64,000 nt of DNA from Shouchella miscanthi (GTDB taxonomy: Bacteria; Bacillota; Bacilli; Bacillales; Bacillaceae_D), in assembly GCF_007725405.1 (NCBI RefSeq), contig NZ_CP042163.1, positions 2,790,001 to 2,854,000 on the forward strand, written 5' to 3'. The notes under the pieces are model-generated. The model ran no database searches and was not told the origin of the DNA. It was given only the letters and a program-made list of their open reading frames with translations. This document shows positions 42,890 through 53,167 of the stretch, one piece after another. A program made the translations under genes and the position numbers. The stretch's first letter is position 1. Every line of letters begins with the position of its first letter.

Positions 42890-45532
42890 TTATGCGCTTA
42901 GTTCTGCAATTCGTTCAATAACAATCGTTCGTTTTGACTCATAATCTGCTTTTTTCTTCTTTTCTTCTTCTACTACTTGCGCAGGTGCTTTTGCAACAAA
43001 TCCTTGGTTGCTAAGCTTCTTTTCAATACGCTCAACTTCTTTTGTTAATTTTTCTTTCTCTTTTTCCAACCGTGCAATTTCTGCGTCTAAATCAAGAAGT
43101 CCTGCTAACGGCATAAAAATCTCCATCCCAGTTAAAGCATGCGACATTGCTTTTTCTGGCGTTTCTAAATCATTTGCAATAACGAGCTTACTCGGATTTG
43201 CAAACTTTTCGATGTAGGCTGAGCCAGTTTCTAAACATGCTTTGGTTTCATCATCTGCTGGTCGAATAAACAATTCAATTTGTTTACTCATTGGTACATT
43301 TAGCTCCGAGCGAGTATTACGAATAGAACGAATGAGTGTTTTTAATGTTTCCATATCCTGAAGTGCCTTTGGATCATAGAATTCACTCGTAAAGAGCGGC
43401 CATTCTGCAACTGTAATAGACTCTCCTTGATGAGGCAAGTACTGCCAAATTTCCTCAGTAATAAACGGCATAAATGGATGAAGCATGCGCATCGTATGGT
43501 CAAGCACATAAGCAAGAACGGAACGAGTCGTCGCTTTTGCCTCTATATCTTCTCCGTATAGAGTTAGTTTCGCCATTTCAATGTACCAGTCACAAACGTC
43601 ATCCCAAATAAATGAATAAAGCGTACGTCCGGCTTCTCCAAATTCGTAACTATCCAGCAAACGCGTAACCGTTTCTGCTGTTTGACCTAAACGTGTTAAA
43701 ATCCACTTATCTGCTATCGTTTTCTCTTTCGTTATATCAATTTCGTTGTAGTTTAGCCCATCCATATTCATTAACGCAAATCGAGAAGCATTCCATATCT
43801 TGTTACCGAAATTCCAAGTAGACTCGACTTTTTCCCAATAAAAACGAAGGTCATTCCCTGGAGTACTTCCCGTTGCTAAGAAAAAGCGCAATGAATCGGC
43901 TCCGTATTTATCAATTACCTCTTGCGGATCCACACCGTTTCCTAGGGATTTACTCATTTTCTTACCCTCAGCATCACGAATGAGTCCATGAATAAGTACA
44001 TCTTTGAACGGTCTTTTGTTCGTAAACGCTTTTCCTTGGAAAATCATACGAGATACCCAGAAATAAATAATATCGTAGCCAGTTACAAGCACATCGGTTG
44101 GATAATAACGTTTTAAATCCTCGGCATCTTCATTTGGCCAGCCCATTGTTGAAAACGGCCATAGCGCTGAAGAAAACCACGTATCTAATACATCTTCATC
44201 TTGTACCCAGTTTTCTGGATCTTGAGGTGCTTCTTTCCCGACATAAAGCTCATTCGTCTCTTTATGATACCAAGCTGGGATTCGGTGTCCCCACCAAAGT
44301 TGTCTAGAAATACACCAGTCGCGAATGTTTTCCATCCAGCGTGTATAGGTGCCTTCAAAACGTTCAGGCACAAACGTTACTTTCGTGTCTTCATGCTGCT
44401 GCATTTTGAGAGATTCTTCTGCAAGAGGCTGCATTTTCACAAACCACTGCATTGATAAATAAGGTTCGACCACAACGCCGCTACGCTCTGAATGACCAAC
44501 AGAGTGAAGGTGCTCTTCAATTTCAAATAATACACCTGACGCCTGTAAGTCTTTAACAATCTGCTTACGGCAATCAAAACGATCGAGCCCTTGATACTTG
44601 CCAGCATTTTCATTCATGGATCCATCTTCGTTCATAACGAGAATGCGCGGCAGATCGTGACGATTTCCAATTTCAAAGTCATTCGGATCATGAGCTGGGG
44701 TAATTTTAACAGCTCCCGAACCAAAATCACGATCAACGTACTCGTCTGCTACAATCGGAATTTCGCGACCAATAATTGGTAGCTTCACCTTTTTACCTAC
44801 TAGGTGACTGTACCGTTCATCTTTTGGGTGAACAGCTACTGCTGTATCTCCAAGCATGGTTTCCGGCCTTGTCGTTGCGATTTTAATAGAACCTGTTCCG
44901 TCCACTAACGGGTACTCCATATGATAGAAAGCACCTTGAACATCTTGGTGAATAACTTCTATATCAGAAAGAGCTGTTTTCGTATGCGGGTCCCAGTTAA
45001 TGATATATTCCCCACGATAGATAAGACCTTGTTCGTAAAGTGATACAAACACTTCATTAACTGCATCCGATAAACCTGAATCCAATGTAAATCGTTCTCG
45101 GGAATAATCTACGGAAATACCAACCTTTGCCCATTGCTTTCGAATAAAATTGGCATATTCTTCTTTCCATTCCCAAGACTTCTCAACAAAGCCTTCACGA
45201 CCAAGATCATGCTTTGAAATTCCTTGTTCTTTTAGGCGCGCCTCCACTTTAGCTTGAGTTGCAATTCCTGCATGGTCCATTCCCGGAAGCCAAAGTGTGT
45301 CATAACCTTGCATTCGTTTTGTTCGAGCAAGAATATCTTGCAAGGTGGCATCCCATGCGTGACCAAGATGGAGCTTTCCGGTAACATTTGGTGGTGGAAT
45401 GACAATGGAGTACGGTTCTTTAGATGGATCGTCTGTAGGTTTAAAGAACTCGCCTTTTTTCCAGTAGTCGTACCATTTCCTTTCTGTTTCATTTGGATCA
45501 TATTTTGTTGGCATTGTATGCTGCTCCGTCAT
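42890..45532 (-). CDS. valS: Valyl-tRNA synthetase
   Basis: An 880-residue class I aminoacyl-tRNA synthetase. The HIGH-type motif is [13 protein letters not shown] (near 45-57), the editing CP1 domain carries [15 protein letters not shown], and the KMSKS loop is [11 protein letters not shown] (near 520-530). The C-terminal coiled coil (last ~65 residues, [21 protein letters not shown]) is typical of ValRS. The ATG at 45532 has AAGGAGG 8 nt upstream. A complete T-box leader precedes the gene, so uncharged tRNA-Val should raise expression. Confidence 0.98.
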   Translation of the reverse strand: MTEQHTMPTKYDPNETERKWYDYWKKGEFFKPTDDPSKEPYSIVIPPPNVTGKLHLGHAWDATLQDILARTKRMQGYDTLWLPGMDHAGIATQAKVEARLKEQGISKHDLGREGFVEKSWEWKEEYANFIRKQWAKVGISVDYSRERFTLDSGLSDAVNEVFVSLYEQGLIYRGEYIINWDPHTKTALSDIEVIHQDVQGAFYHMEYPLVDGTGSIKIATTRPETMLGDTAVAVHPKDERYSHLVGKKVKLPIIGREIPIVADEYVDRDFGSGAVKITPAHDPNDFEIGNRHDLPRILVMNEDGSMNENAGKYQGLDRFDCRKQIVKDLQASGVLFEIEEHLHSVGHSERSGVVVEPYLSMQWFVKMQPLAEESLKMQQHEDTKVTFVPERFEGTYTRWMENIRDWCISRQLWWGHRIPAWYHKETNELYVGKEAPQDPENWVQDEDVLDTWFSSALWPFSTMGWPNEDAEDLKRYYPTDVLVTGYDIIYFWVSRMIFQGKAFTNKRPFKDVLIHGLIRDAEGKKMSKSLGNGVDPQEVIDKYGADSLRFFLATGSTPGNDLRFYWEKVESTWNFGNKIWNASRFALMNMDGLNYNEIDITKEKTIADKWILTRLGQTAETVTRLLDSYEFGEAGRTLYSFIWDDVCDWYIEMAKLTLYGEDIEAKATTRSVLAYVLDHTMRMLHPFMPFITEEIWQYLPHQGESITVAEWPLFTSEFYDPKALQDMETLKTLIRSIRNTRSELNVPMSKQIELFIRPADDETKACLETGSAYIEKFANPSKLVIANDLETPEKAMSHALTGMEIFMPLAGLLDLDAEIARLEKEKEKLTKEVERIEKKLSNQGFVAKAPAQVVEEEKKKKADYESKRTIVIERIAELSA

Positions 45533-45563
45533 TGGGCAGGCCTCCTTTAGCTTAAAAAAATAC

Positions 45564-45812
45564 AAAAAAACCCTTCCGTCTCAAAGGACGAAGGGATTGT
45601 TCGCGGTGCCACCTTTGTTCACAGACTTAGTCTGTGCAACTCAAATCGACTAACGGCTCGAAACCGTTTCTGTTTACTAGAAGGTTCAACAGAAAAGCTT
45701 ACAGGCGACTTTCAAGTACTTACTCTCTAGAAAGACTTTCAGCCAAGGTCCTTCCTCTCTACTAGAAGCAGTTTCTTTACTCCTCCTGATCACAGCTTGT
45801 ATATAGGATCTA
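45564..45812 (-). promoter_or_regulatory. T-box leader of valS
   Basis: The ~250-nt leader has the T-box core AAAGGTGGCACCGCG (antiterminator, complement of 45602-45616) and then the terminator pairing CCCTTCGTCC with GACGGAAGGG before T7 (45564-45595). A GTC valine codon at 45707-45709 follows GAAA in the expected specifier-loop context. The class is certain; the exact specifier is inference. Confidence 0.93.
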
Positions 45813-45817
45813 TCCGT

Positions 45818-45846
45818 ATTTTATCGCTTGCTTACAAGTACGTCAA
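45818..45846 (-). promoter_or_regulatory. SigA promoter of the valS T-box transcript
   Basis: TTGACG (45841-45846) and TAAAAT (45818-45823) with 17-bp spacing on the minus strand, just upstream of the T-box leader. Confidence 0.8.
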
Positions 45847-45957
45847 TATTAGCTTTGGTTATTTTTATATAGTCTATACATTCAGAACTGCTTTTGCAAC
45901 AGTTTTAGGCTGCTTGCATACAATACAGTAATCATTATACAAAGGAGGAAGGTTGCT

Positions 45958-46170
45958 ATGACTAAGCGATTTCAAGGCTTTCCACCACCATGTCCGCCAC
46001 CTGGTCCACCTAAAAAATTTGGGCGCTTTAAATTTATTTGTATTCAATGCTTACCGCCCATTTTAGTGTTTCAGCTTATTCGTACATTACTTCTTCCAAC
46101 AGCTGTAGACTTATTTTTATTAACCCTTATTATCGTTTTTTTCATTTGCTTGTTTTTCGGTATTGTGTAG
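45958..46170 (+). CDS. Small proline-rich membrane protein (70 aa)
   Basis: A 70-residue protein preceded by AAAGGAGGAAGG, a very strong ribosome binding site. The N part has a run of PPP-C-PPP-GPP followed by basic KKFGRFKF. Then come two cysteines in ICIQC and two hydrophobic helices (about 34-47 and 50-69) that would span the membrane. I do not recognise a family. It is the only plus-strand gene in the long minus-strand block and lies between the valS T-box and an unknown membrane protein. A structural or spore-envelope role is possible but not shown. Confidence 0.75.
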   Translation: MTKRFQGFPPPCPPPGPPKKFGRFKFICIQCLPPILVFQLIRTLLLPTAVDLFLLTLIIVFFICLFFGIV

Positions 46171-46182
46171 TGTAAGCCACCT

Positions 46183-46869
46183 TCAAGAAAAAAGAATCAC
46201 ATCATTTTGATCCTTTTCCAGTTCTTTTTCTTCTAACTGATTTTTCCATTTACCTGCAACAAGAAAGAAGACAACCATGAAAACCGCAATAACGGTTGAA
46301 TTGATGAGGGTTAACCGAATCGTTAAAATGCCGTCCCACAACCGCATGCTCGCAAAGAAGAGAAGAAATGCCGTTAATTGCGTTACGATGCCAATCCCTT
46401 TCCACATAACGGCTTTTTCTTTTGTCGAAGCTTTATCATATAGATAAAAGCCGAACAAGCCTACACTCGCTAAAAGAATAATAGGTAAAAACGAAAAAGA
46501 AGATGCCTGAATATTTGAATCTAATAAGCCTGCTATTTGAATAATGAACTGCAAAACAAAATAGACAACTAGGATAAGCAAACCAACTCTTAGTAACAAA
46601 GCCATTTTTAACGATGTTGACATTTTTGGAACGTTTTTTGTTCGCTTCTCACAGTATGTGTAAATGTTCTTTTGATTCAGCTCTAAATCAATCGCATTTT
46701 TTTCAGCGTACAACCACTCATCTAGTATTTGGTGAAGAATCTGATTTCGTTTCCGTTGTGAAAAGCTAGCAGCTTCCATATAGTCAATTGCTTCTTCAAA
46801 TAAGGCTTGCTTTTCATTTGTGAGCTTTTTCTTTTTTTCTTCAAGCGCTTCAGTGCCTTTTTTCTCCAT
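46183..46869 (-). CDS. Hypothetical membrane protein with cytoplasmic N-terminal helical domain
   Basis: A 228-residue protein. A charged helical N-terminal ~90 residues (KKKKLTNEKQALFEEAIDYMEAA, and a later domain that looks like a short helical bundle) precedes four hydrophobic helices (about 90-115, 122-142, 158-175, 185-205) and a very acidic tail. The ATG at 46869 has AGTAGGTG upstream. The layout recalls DUF1129-type proteins, but I cannot confirm it. It is absent from this place in B. subtilis. It ends 13 bp from the convergent 70-aa gene. Confidence 0.7.
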   Translation of the reverse strand: MEKKGTEALEEKKKKLTNEKQALFEEAIDYMEAASFSQRKRNQILHQILDEWLYAEKNAIDLELNQKNIYTYCEKRTKNVPKMSTSLKMALLLRVGLLILVVYFVLQFIIQIAGLLDSNIQASSFSFLPIILLASVGLFGFYLYDKASTKEKAVMWKGIGIVTQLTAFLLFFASMRLWDGILTIRLTLINSTVIAVFMVVFFLVAGKWKNQLEEKELEKDQNDVILFS

Positions 46870-46989
46870 CTTATACACCTACTCTCTTTTATCTGCCATT
46901 ACTTTAAGCATACCCGAATTGTCCCGAACTAAGCGTATACCTCTTTATTTAATGCCATATTTTTCTTTTTATCAAGTGTAAAATCCTAA

Positions 46990-47027
46990 AAAAAAGCAAG
47001 CATCAGCTTAAGACTGATTACTTGCTT
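46990..47027 (-). terminator. Terminator of the hypothetical spoVID-ysxE operon
   Basis: AAGCAAGTAATCAG and CTGATGCTTGCTT pair on the minus strand (one unpaired base), followed by T8. It overlaps the ysxE 3' end. Confidence 0.88.
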
Positions 47028-48012
47028 CCTCTTCTTCCTGAGGGACAATCTTCGGAACAAATCGCTGCACTTTACGCAGTGCATAAATGCGTTTTTCAAG
47101 TTTTTGCGTTAGCTCTAACTCATTTCCACCTTTTCGATAATCCATCATCGTGTAGTAAATCGGCTCAGGAAAAAGGAGATAGGCACTTACTAAGTATTTT
47201 TCAGCAGTAACGAGGGGCAAATGCTGTTCATATCTAGCGAACCAGCGCAGTACTTCATTTTCATCCCACAATGAGTGCGGAAAACCGTGTCTACACAAAG
47301 TCGCTAAATCGCGAGCTGGTGTATCTAAACTGGCACGCTCAAAGTTAATCAATAAAGGCTGGCCATTTGTTGCGTGCAACAGATGATGTCGAGATAGGCG
47401 CCCATGAGTTAACACACTACGGTAACTACCTTTATCGATTGTAGTCTTGTACCATTTCTCCAAATAGGTCGTTGCCTCATCCGCTAATTGCTCAAACATT
47501 TTAAAATGCGTAAGAAATGAAAGTTCAAATGGAGATAAATACGCTTTTACTTCTGCTTCATCTGCAAAACGGGATAATTCTAGCGAGTGCATTTCCCACC
47601 TAGACAGTAGGCGTTCACACGATTGATCAATAACATCTTTTGAAGCAGTTTGAGATTTAACCGTCATCCGATGAATGGTTCCAATTGAATCAGCCATAAT
47701 CTCTTCAATTGATTGTCTTCCTTGGTAATCCTGGGTTTCGATCCAAGGCATTAGATAATACGACTTACCGGATACAAATAACGAATATTCCCCGAATTTT
47801 GTCGGAATAATCGGAACGAATGATGGATAGTTTAATCGTGAAAGCTTCCTTATCGCATGAATACATTCTTCTGCTTGAACTGGATCCATTGATGATTGTT
47901 TTAATGCAAACGCTCCATGTTCAGTTTCAATACGATAAATATTCCCTTGTTGTTCAACCGTTACGGCTGTTAAATCGTAATAATAAAGCAATGCTTCAAT
48001 AAACGGGTTCAT
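47008..48012 (-). CDS. ysxE: Spore coat-associated kinase-fold protein YsxE
   Basis: A 334-residue protein of the CotS/YsxE aminoglycoside-kinase-like fold. The N lobe keeps a lysine in FALKQS (residue 38) and the hinge region YYLMPWIE. The catalytic loop reads HGRLSRHH (203-210) in place of HGDxxxxN, and the metal-binding DFD/DFE is NFE. So it lacks the usual catalytic Asp and metal Asp and looks like a pseudokinase, as in B. subtilis YsxE. It lies downstream of spoVID and should be made in the mother cell for coat encasement. It overlaps the preceding unknown gene by 4 bp. Confidence 0.87.
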   Translation of the reverse strand: MNPFIEALLYYYDLTAVTVEQQGNIYRIETEHGAFALKQSSMDPVQAEECIHAIRKLSRLNYPSFVPIIPTKFGEYSLFVSGKSYYLMPWIETQDYQGRQSIEEIMADSIGTIHRMTVKSQTASKDVIDQSCERLLSRWEMHSLELSRFADEAEVKAYLSPFELSFLTHFKMFEQLADEATTYLEKWYKTTIDKGSYRSVLTHGRLSRHHLLHATNGQPLLINFERASLDTPARDLATLCRHGFPHSLWDENEVLRWFARYEQHLPLVTAEKYLVSAYLLFPEPIYYTMMDYRKGGNELELTQKLEKRIYALRKVQRFVPKIVPQEEEEASNQS

Positions 48013-48887
48013 GTTGTCACCTTCTTTGCATCAAGCCACTTTGCTAATGCCGAAGCAAATGACTGCGTTTTATCCCACTCTCTTTTTAGGTAATCAATTA
48101 ATTCAGAAAAGGCTTGACCATTGGAGGCCGCACTCCCTCGTAATAACGTATCCAATTCATCAGGAATAAGCACTGTAGCCATGATGGCTTTTCGTTCGTT
48201 GGCAGTCAACATTGCCTGTTTATCCAATTCATTTAACAATGCATGCAATGACGCTTCATCTTTGCGCTCGTACCACGATTTAAGAAATGCCTTAAACGAC
48301 TGATAACCGTACTCCGGTTTTTTTACACTTCCTTGTACGACTAGCATATGTCCACGGAATGAGCCTGTTAGTTCTGTAAACGAATCCATTTTAGGTACAG
48401 TCATTTCGTCAGACTTAACTATCTTCTTAGCCATCGTTAAACGATGATTCGCTTCCTGAAATAGAGTCCGAAAAAACAGCCTTTGTTCACGAGTGGCTTG
48501 TTCTAAAATAGGATAATCACTCGATAGCTCTTTTGGCAGCGAGATCATCGATTGATCTTTCCGGCCGGCCTGAATCATCAAACCTAGAATTTCTCCCCAC
48601 CGCTTCTCATCTTGATCTTCCCGTTGTCCAGTTGGTACTTCATCATGCAAACTAATGAATTGGTTGTCCTCTTCCATATAAGCAGCGCCTTCAACGGTTC
48701 TTAGCATCCGGTTCATCATGACATAAGGCGCGACACTACAGTTGTCACGCCACTCCATATGCCACTTTAAACAAGCTTCATCTTCCCAATAGCAGATTTG
48801 CTTTATACCTTTTTCTGTGTTTAGTTTATGTTTTGATTCTAAAGACGCCTGTTTAAACCCATACTCTTCTTTGATGCGCTCAATCAT
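48009..48887 (-). CDS. Unknown protein between spoVID and ysxE, possibly a degenerate CotS-like fold
   Basis: A 292-residue soluble protein without membrane segments or clear motifs. Its start follows the spoVID stop by 10 bp (GGTGGTG before the ATG) and its end overlaps ysxE by 4 bp, so it is tightly coupled to two spore-coat genes. The first half has a layout like the N lobe and hinge of YsxE (GIKQICYWEDEACLKWHM, then FISLHDEVP, then EILGLMIQAG), which may mean a diverged duplicate. The second half is helical with no catalytic loop. A spore-coat role is inferred from context only. B. subtilis has no gene here. Confidence 0.8.
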   Translation of the reverse strand: MIERIKEEYGFKQASLESKHKLNTEKGIKQICYWEDEACLKWHMEWRDNCSVAPYVMMNRMLRTVEGAAYMEEDNQFISLHDEVPTGQREDQDEKRWGEILGLMIQAGRKDQSMISLPKELSSDYPILEQATREQRLFFRTLFQEANHRLTMAKKIVKSDEMTVPKMDSFTELTGSFRGHMLVVQGSVKKPEYGYQSFKAFLKSWYERKDEASLHALLNELDKQAMLTANERKAIMATVLIPDELDTLLRGSAASNGQAFSELIDYLKREWDKTQSFASALAKWLDAKKVTT

Positions 48888-48897
48888 CGGTCACCAC

Positions 48898-50001
48898 CTA
48901 CTTACCCTTCGAAGGTATATAAATGATTTGCCCCTCTTCAACTTTTTCACTATCAAGGTTGTTATAACGCGTTAATTGACTAGTGGAAAGTTCATAACGA
49001 TCGGCAATAACCTGTAGCGTTTCTTCTTCTTGAATAATACACATCTTCCATCTGGAGAACTGTTCATCCTCATTTCGAAGCATGCTCGTTAAGTACGAAG
49101 CGCTGTCACGTTCATTCTTTCCTACATCCTCAGTCACTTCTTCGACTACATCAACTGGATCTTCAAGCTCGTTCATTTCACTCGTTTCAGTCAAATAACG
49201 GTAGGCAGGAGAGGCCTCATCATTTAGATCACTGACAGTAGCGATATCATCTTCATCCACCTCTTCTTCCCAATTGGATTGAGTGAACGTCTCCACAATG
49301 TCTTGCTCCATACTTCTATGGTTATAAGCTAGTTCTTGTTCTGGTTCTTGCCTTGGTTCTTGTTCTAGTTTTTCTTCTGTTCTTTGCTCCACATATGATT
49401 GACTTTCCTCAACCGCTTCATCCGACTGATACGCTTCGAATTGAAAAGCCGTTTCCTCTGTGCTTTCATACTCTTCTGATTCAGTTTCATTTTCAACAAC
49501 TTCGTACTTATACTCAGAATCAACCAACTCAATTTCTCGCTGTTGCTCGTCTGACTTCACGCCACTAATCGACACATCTGCTGTTAATTGAATGCAGCTT
49601 TTCTCTGGTAAATCGTAATCAAAGCTCGATACTTCTACATAAATATCATCAACATGCTGAATTCGTGTCATCGGGATCGTAATATCAATTGGAAAAACAT
49701 GTTCAATCTGGCCTGCTCCGGCTTCCGTTTCTGTCTGAATATCACCTGATTGACGAAAATCACTTAAAGCAGTAAAAGATGCGTCTTCATCTTCTTCTAC
49801 CTCTTCCTGTATTTCTTCTACCATTTTGTATTCGCCAATAAAACGAAGACCACCTTGAATGGTTACATGATCGTCCATTTGCTTGACTGAAATTTCCGGT
49901 GTGAGGGACATGCCAATAATTTCATCAATTTGTTGCCCTTTATTAAGCCAAACAGAATCTTCAATCGAAAATGTTAAGGCTGACGACTGTTCTTGAGACA
50001 A
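48898..50001 (-). CDS. spoVID: Spore coat morphogenetic protein SpoVID
   Basis: A 367-residue protein needed for the coat to encase the forespore. The N-terminal beta-rich domain (about 1-150) opens with SALTFSIEDSVWLNKGQQIDE, typical of SpoVID. The middle is a long, very acidic low-complexity linker. The C terminus (about 318-365) is a LysM domain (EEETLQVIADRYELSTSQL, LNNLDS-like repeat, GQIIYIPSKGK) that binds lipid II or peptidoglycan in B. subtilis. The TTG start has AAGGAGG upstream. It heads a sporulation operon with the unknown gene and ysxE. Confidence 0.94.
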   Translation of the reverse strand: MSQEQSSALTFSIEDSVWLNKGQQIDEIIGMSLTPEISVKQMDDHVTIQGGLRFIGEYKMVEEIQEEVEEDEDASFTALSDFRQSGDIQTETEAGAGQIEHVFPIDITIPMTRIQHVDDIYVEVSSFDYDLPEKSCIQLTADVSISGVKSDEQQREIELVDSEYKYEVVENETESEEYESTEETAFQFEAYQSDEAVEESQSYVEQRTEEKLEQEPRQEPEQELAYNHRSMEQDIVETFTQSNWEEEVDEDDIATVSDLNDEASPAYRYLTETSEMNELEDPVDVVEEVTEDVGKNERDSASYLTSMLRNEDEQFSRWKMCIIQEEETLQVIADRYELSTSQLTRYNNLDSEKVEEGQIIYIPSKGK

Positions 50002-50090
50002 TTTAATTCCTCCTTCTTCACCATCATCCGTTGTACACGTACACTATTACGTCTATGAGCTAAGCTAGTCGATTATGCGTACAACAGACG

Positions 50091-50134
50091 AAAAAAAACA
50101 AGCCTTTCTAGTTTCGTACTAGCAAAAGGCTTGT
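50091..50134 (-). terminator. Terminator of the hem operon
   Basis: ACAAGCCTTT and AAAGGCTTGT form a 10-bp stem with an inner CTAG/CTAG stem; the minus strand continues with T8. It separates hemL from spoVID. Confidence 0.92.
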
Positions 50135-50140
50135 AGTCGA

Positions 50141-51436
50141 TCATTCAGCTTGAGAAAGAGTAGCAAATACACGATTTGCCGCTTCAATTGTTTTTTCGAT
50201 ATCGTCGTCTGTGTGAGCCGTTGAGAGGAAGAGCCCTTCAAATTGTGAAGGAGCAATTGAAACCCCTTCTTCTAACATCCCTCTAAAATAACGTGCAAAT
50301 AACTCTAAATCAGCAGTCTTCGCCTGATCAAAATTCGTGACATGCTCATTTGTGAAGAAAAGACCAATCATCGATCCTGCACGGTTAATTGTATGGGGGA
50401 TGCCATGTGCTTTTGCAGCCTCTGAGAGACCTTGCTCCAAACGTTCTCCTTGTTTACGAAACACTTCGTAGTCTTCTCTCGTTAGTTGAGAAAGGGTATA
50501 ATATCCTGCTGTCATTGCAAGTGGGTTCCCGGACAATGTACCAGCTTGATAGATAGGTCCGCTAGGGGCAATTTGTTCCATAATTTCTCGTTTTCCACCA
50601 AATGCACCAACAGGCAGTCCTCCACCAATCACTTTTCCTAAACACGTTAAATCAGGTGTAACGCCAAGTTCTCCCTGCGCACATTCATAGCCAACCCGAA
50701 AGCCTGTCATGACTTCATCAAAAATCAACACCGTTCCATTGGCTGATGTTAATTCTCTAAGTGTTTCTAAAAACCCAGGTTCTGGACGAACAACACCCAT
50801 GTTTCCAGCTACCGGCTCTACAATAACTGCCGCAAGGTCATCACCAAACTGTTCAAATGCATACTTTACACTATCAACATCATTGTAATGAACGGTTAAC
50901 GTGTTCTGTGCTACTGATTCAGGAACACCAGGGCTATCTGGTAAGCCAAGTGTCGCAACACCAGAACCTGCTTTTATTAGCAACGAATCCCCATGTCCGT
51001 GATAACAGCCAACAAATTTTAATATTTTGTTACGCCCTGTATAACCTCTTGCTAATCGAAGTGCGCTCATCGTCGCTTCTGTACCAGAATTAACCATACG
51101 AACTACTTCGATTGATGGCACACGTTCAATCACTAGTTCTGCCATCTTGGTTTCTAACTCATGAGGCGCACCAAAGCTTGTCCCAAGTTCCGTTGCTTTT
51201 TTTAATTCTTCCACTACAACTTCATCTGCATGCCCTCGAATAAGCGGTCCCCAAGATAGTACATAATCAATATATTGATTCCCATCAATGTCTGTGATTT
51301 TTGATCCTTTTCCTTGTTTCATATAAACCGGATTCATACCAACTGATTTAAAGGCACGAACAGGGCTGTTTACACCACCTGGCATCAGCGGCTTTGCTTG
51401 TTCAAACGCTTGTTTTGATTTTTCGTAGTGAGCCAT
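50141..51436 (-). CDS. hemL: Glutamate-1-semialdehyde 2,1-aminomutase
   Basis: A 431-residue PLP enzyme that makes 5-aminolevulinate, the first dedicated haem precursor of the C5 route. It has [16 protein letters not shown], the PLP-binding lysine in [19 protein letters not shown] (near 268), and the gatekeeper region [14 protein letters not shown]. The ATG has GGAGGT upstream. It is last in the hemCDBL unit. Confidence 0.98.
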   Translation of the reverse strand: MAHYEKSKQAFEQAKPLMPGGVNSPVRAFKSVGMNPVYMKQGKGSKITDIDGNQYIDYVLSWGPLIRGHADEVVVEELKKATELGTSFGAPHELETKMAELVIERVPSIEVVRMVNSGTEATMSALRLARGYTGRNKILKFVGCYHGHGDSLLIKAGSGVATLGLPDSPGVPESVAQNTLTVHYNDVDSVKYAFEQFGDDLAAVIVEPVAGNMGVVRPEPGFLETLRELTSANGTVLIFDEVMTGFRVGYECAQGELGVTPDLTCLGKVIGGGLPVGAFGGKREIMEQIAPSGPIYQAGTLSGNPLAMTAGYYTLSQLTREDYEVFRKQGERLEQGLSEAAKAHGIPHTINRAGSMIGLFFTNEHVTNFDQAKTADLELFARYFRGMLEEGVSIAPSQFEGLFLSTAHTDDDIEKTIEAANRVFATLSQAE

Positions 51437-51438
51437 CT

Positions 51439-52431
51439 TTAGTAACCTCCTTGTGTCTCTTCATACAGCCATTGTGCAGCGTCTTTTGCAAAATAGGTTA
51501 GAATGAGCGATGCTCCAGCTCGTTTCATACTTAGAAGCTTTTCTAACACAATTGCTTTCTCGTTCACCCAACCATTTTGTGCTGCTGCCTTAACCATCGC
51601 GTACTCTCCACTAACGTTATAAGCCACGATGGGGACATCCGACATTTCCTTTACATCACGTACAATGTCTAAGTAAGATAAAGCCGGTTTGACAATGAGG
51701 AAGTCTGCTCCTTCTTCCAAATCAGACGTCGCTTCTCGCACCGCTTCTTCTCGATTAGCAGGATCCATCTGATACGTTTTGCGGTCCCCAAAAGCAGGTG
51801 CACTATTTGCCGCATCACGAAACGGACCGTAAAACGCTGAAGCATACTTCACAGCATAAGACATGATGGGGACATCCACATAGCCTGCCTCGTCTAAGCC
51901 CTGACGAATTGCTGCTACAAAGCCGTCCATCATATTTGATGGCGCAATAATATCAGCACCAGCTTCTGCTTGTGAAATCGCTGTTTTTACTAAAAGGTTA
52001 AGACTCTCATCATTCACAACATCTCCTTCACGGATGATGCCACAATGTCCGTGATCTGTGAATTCGCATAAACAAGTATCTGCAATGACAAGCATATCAG
52101 GAAATGCTTCTTTTATCTGTTTCGTTGCTTTTTGGATGATGCCATGACTCGCAAATGCTTCTGACCCAATTTCATCTTTATGATGGGGCAAGCCAAATAA
52201 GATAATGGCACGAATCCCTAATTTTTGCACTTCAGCCACTTCGTCATTTAAACGATCTAACGAAAACTGAAACACTCCTGGCATTGAAGGAACTTCTGTC
52301 TTTTTATTCGTTTCTTCAGTTACAAACAGCGGGTAAATAAAATCGTTCGCTGAGAGCGTCGTTTCCTTCACCATTGCCCGAATAGCTGCTGTTTTTCTTA
52401 GGCGTCTATGTCGCTTAAACGTTACGTTCAT
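51439..52431 (-). CDS. hemB: Delta-aminolevulinic acid dehydratase (porphobilinogen synthase)
   Basis: A 330-residue TIM-barrel enzyme that joins two 5-aminolevulinates. The three zinc cysteines lie in [15 protein letters not shown]. The Schiff-base lysines are in [18 protein letters not shown] and [10 protein letters not shown]. The start overlaps the hemD end by 17 bp and has GAGGAGG upstream. Confidence 0.97.
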   Translation of the reverse strand: MNVTFKRHRRLRKTAAIRAMVKETTLSANDFIYPLFVTEETNKKTEVPSMPGVFQFSLDRLNDEVAEVQKLGIRAIILFGLPHHKDEIGSEAFASHGIIQKATKQIKEAFPDMLVIADTCLCEFTDHGHCGIIREGDVVNDESLNLLVKTAISQAEAGADIIAPSNMMDGFVAAIRQGLDEAGYVDVPIMSYAVKYASAFYGPFRDAANSAPAFGDRKTYQMDPANREEAVREATSDLEEGADFLIVKPALSYLDIVRDVKEMSDVPIVAYNVSGEYAMVKAAAQNGWVNEKAIVLEKLLSMKRAGASLILTYFAKDAAQWLYEETQGGY

Positions 52432-53167
52432 GTTTGTGTGCCTCCTCTATAAGCATGGCCTTTACTAAACCATCTGTTGAATAAGTATCTGCCGTCACCG
52501 TAGGCGTTAGCCCTAATTGAATTGCACGTGCATTGGTTCTTGGGCCAATACAAGCAATTTTTCGATAAAAAATGGGACATGTTTCCATGATCGTTCGTAA
52601 ATGAGTAGCCGTAGATGGACTCGTTAACGTTACATAATCAAACACGAGATTTGGTAAAGCTTTTGCTTCCTCAATTACTTCCTCAGGCATGATAGTATCA
52701 TAGGTAGTTAGAGCTTCAACTTTAATGCTCTTCTCCTCTAACGCATGAATAATGGTTGGCCTCGCCAATTGACCCCTCACTACTAGTACACGCTCTCTTT
52801 CACCTACTACCGTTCGTAACATACGTGCCAACGCTTCTCCATCTTGAACCTTTGGTACGACAGATACATGATAGTGGTACTGCTCTATTTCTTGAGCTGT
52901 TTGTATGCCAACCGCTGCAATTTTTGCCTTTAATGGCCCACCTTGATAGGCTGAAAAAAACGAACGTACACCATTGACACTTGTAAATACAAGCCAATCA
53001 GCACGTGCCGCTTTTTTAGAAGCTTCAGCACCTACCGGTCGAAAGACGATTTTTATTAAAGGTAAGAAATAAGGGGTTCCGCCGTACGCTGTAATCAATT
53101 CAGCGAACTGCCTCGCATCCTTTTCCTCTCGCGTTAGCAAGATGTGCTTATTTCGCAGCGCGAGCAT
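52415..53167 (-). CDS. hemD: Uroporphyrinogen-III synthase
   Basis: A 250-residue two-domain enzyme that closes and inverts the last pyrrole ring. Sequence is variable in this family. Visible markers are the N-terminal [30 protein letters not shown], the linker [10 protein letters not shown] and the C-domain [18 protein letters not shown]. The ATG at 53167 overlaps the hemC stop as ATGA. Confidence 0.92.
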   Translation of the reverse strand: MLALRNKHILLTREEKDARQFAELITAYGGTPYFLPLIKIVFRPVGAEASKKAARADWLVFTSVNGVRSFFSAYQGGPLKAKIAAVGIQTAQEIEQYHYHVSVVPKVQDGEALARMLRTVVGERERVLVVRGQLARPTIIHALEEKSIKVEALTTYDTIMPEEVIEEAKALPNLVFDYVTLTSPSTATHLRTIMETCPIFYRKIACIGPRTNARAIQLGLTPTVTADTYSTDGLVKAMLIEEAHKHERNV

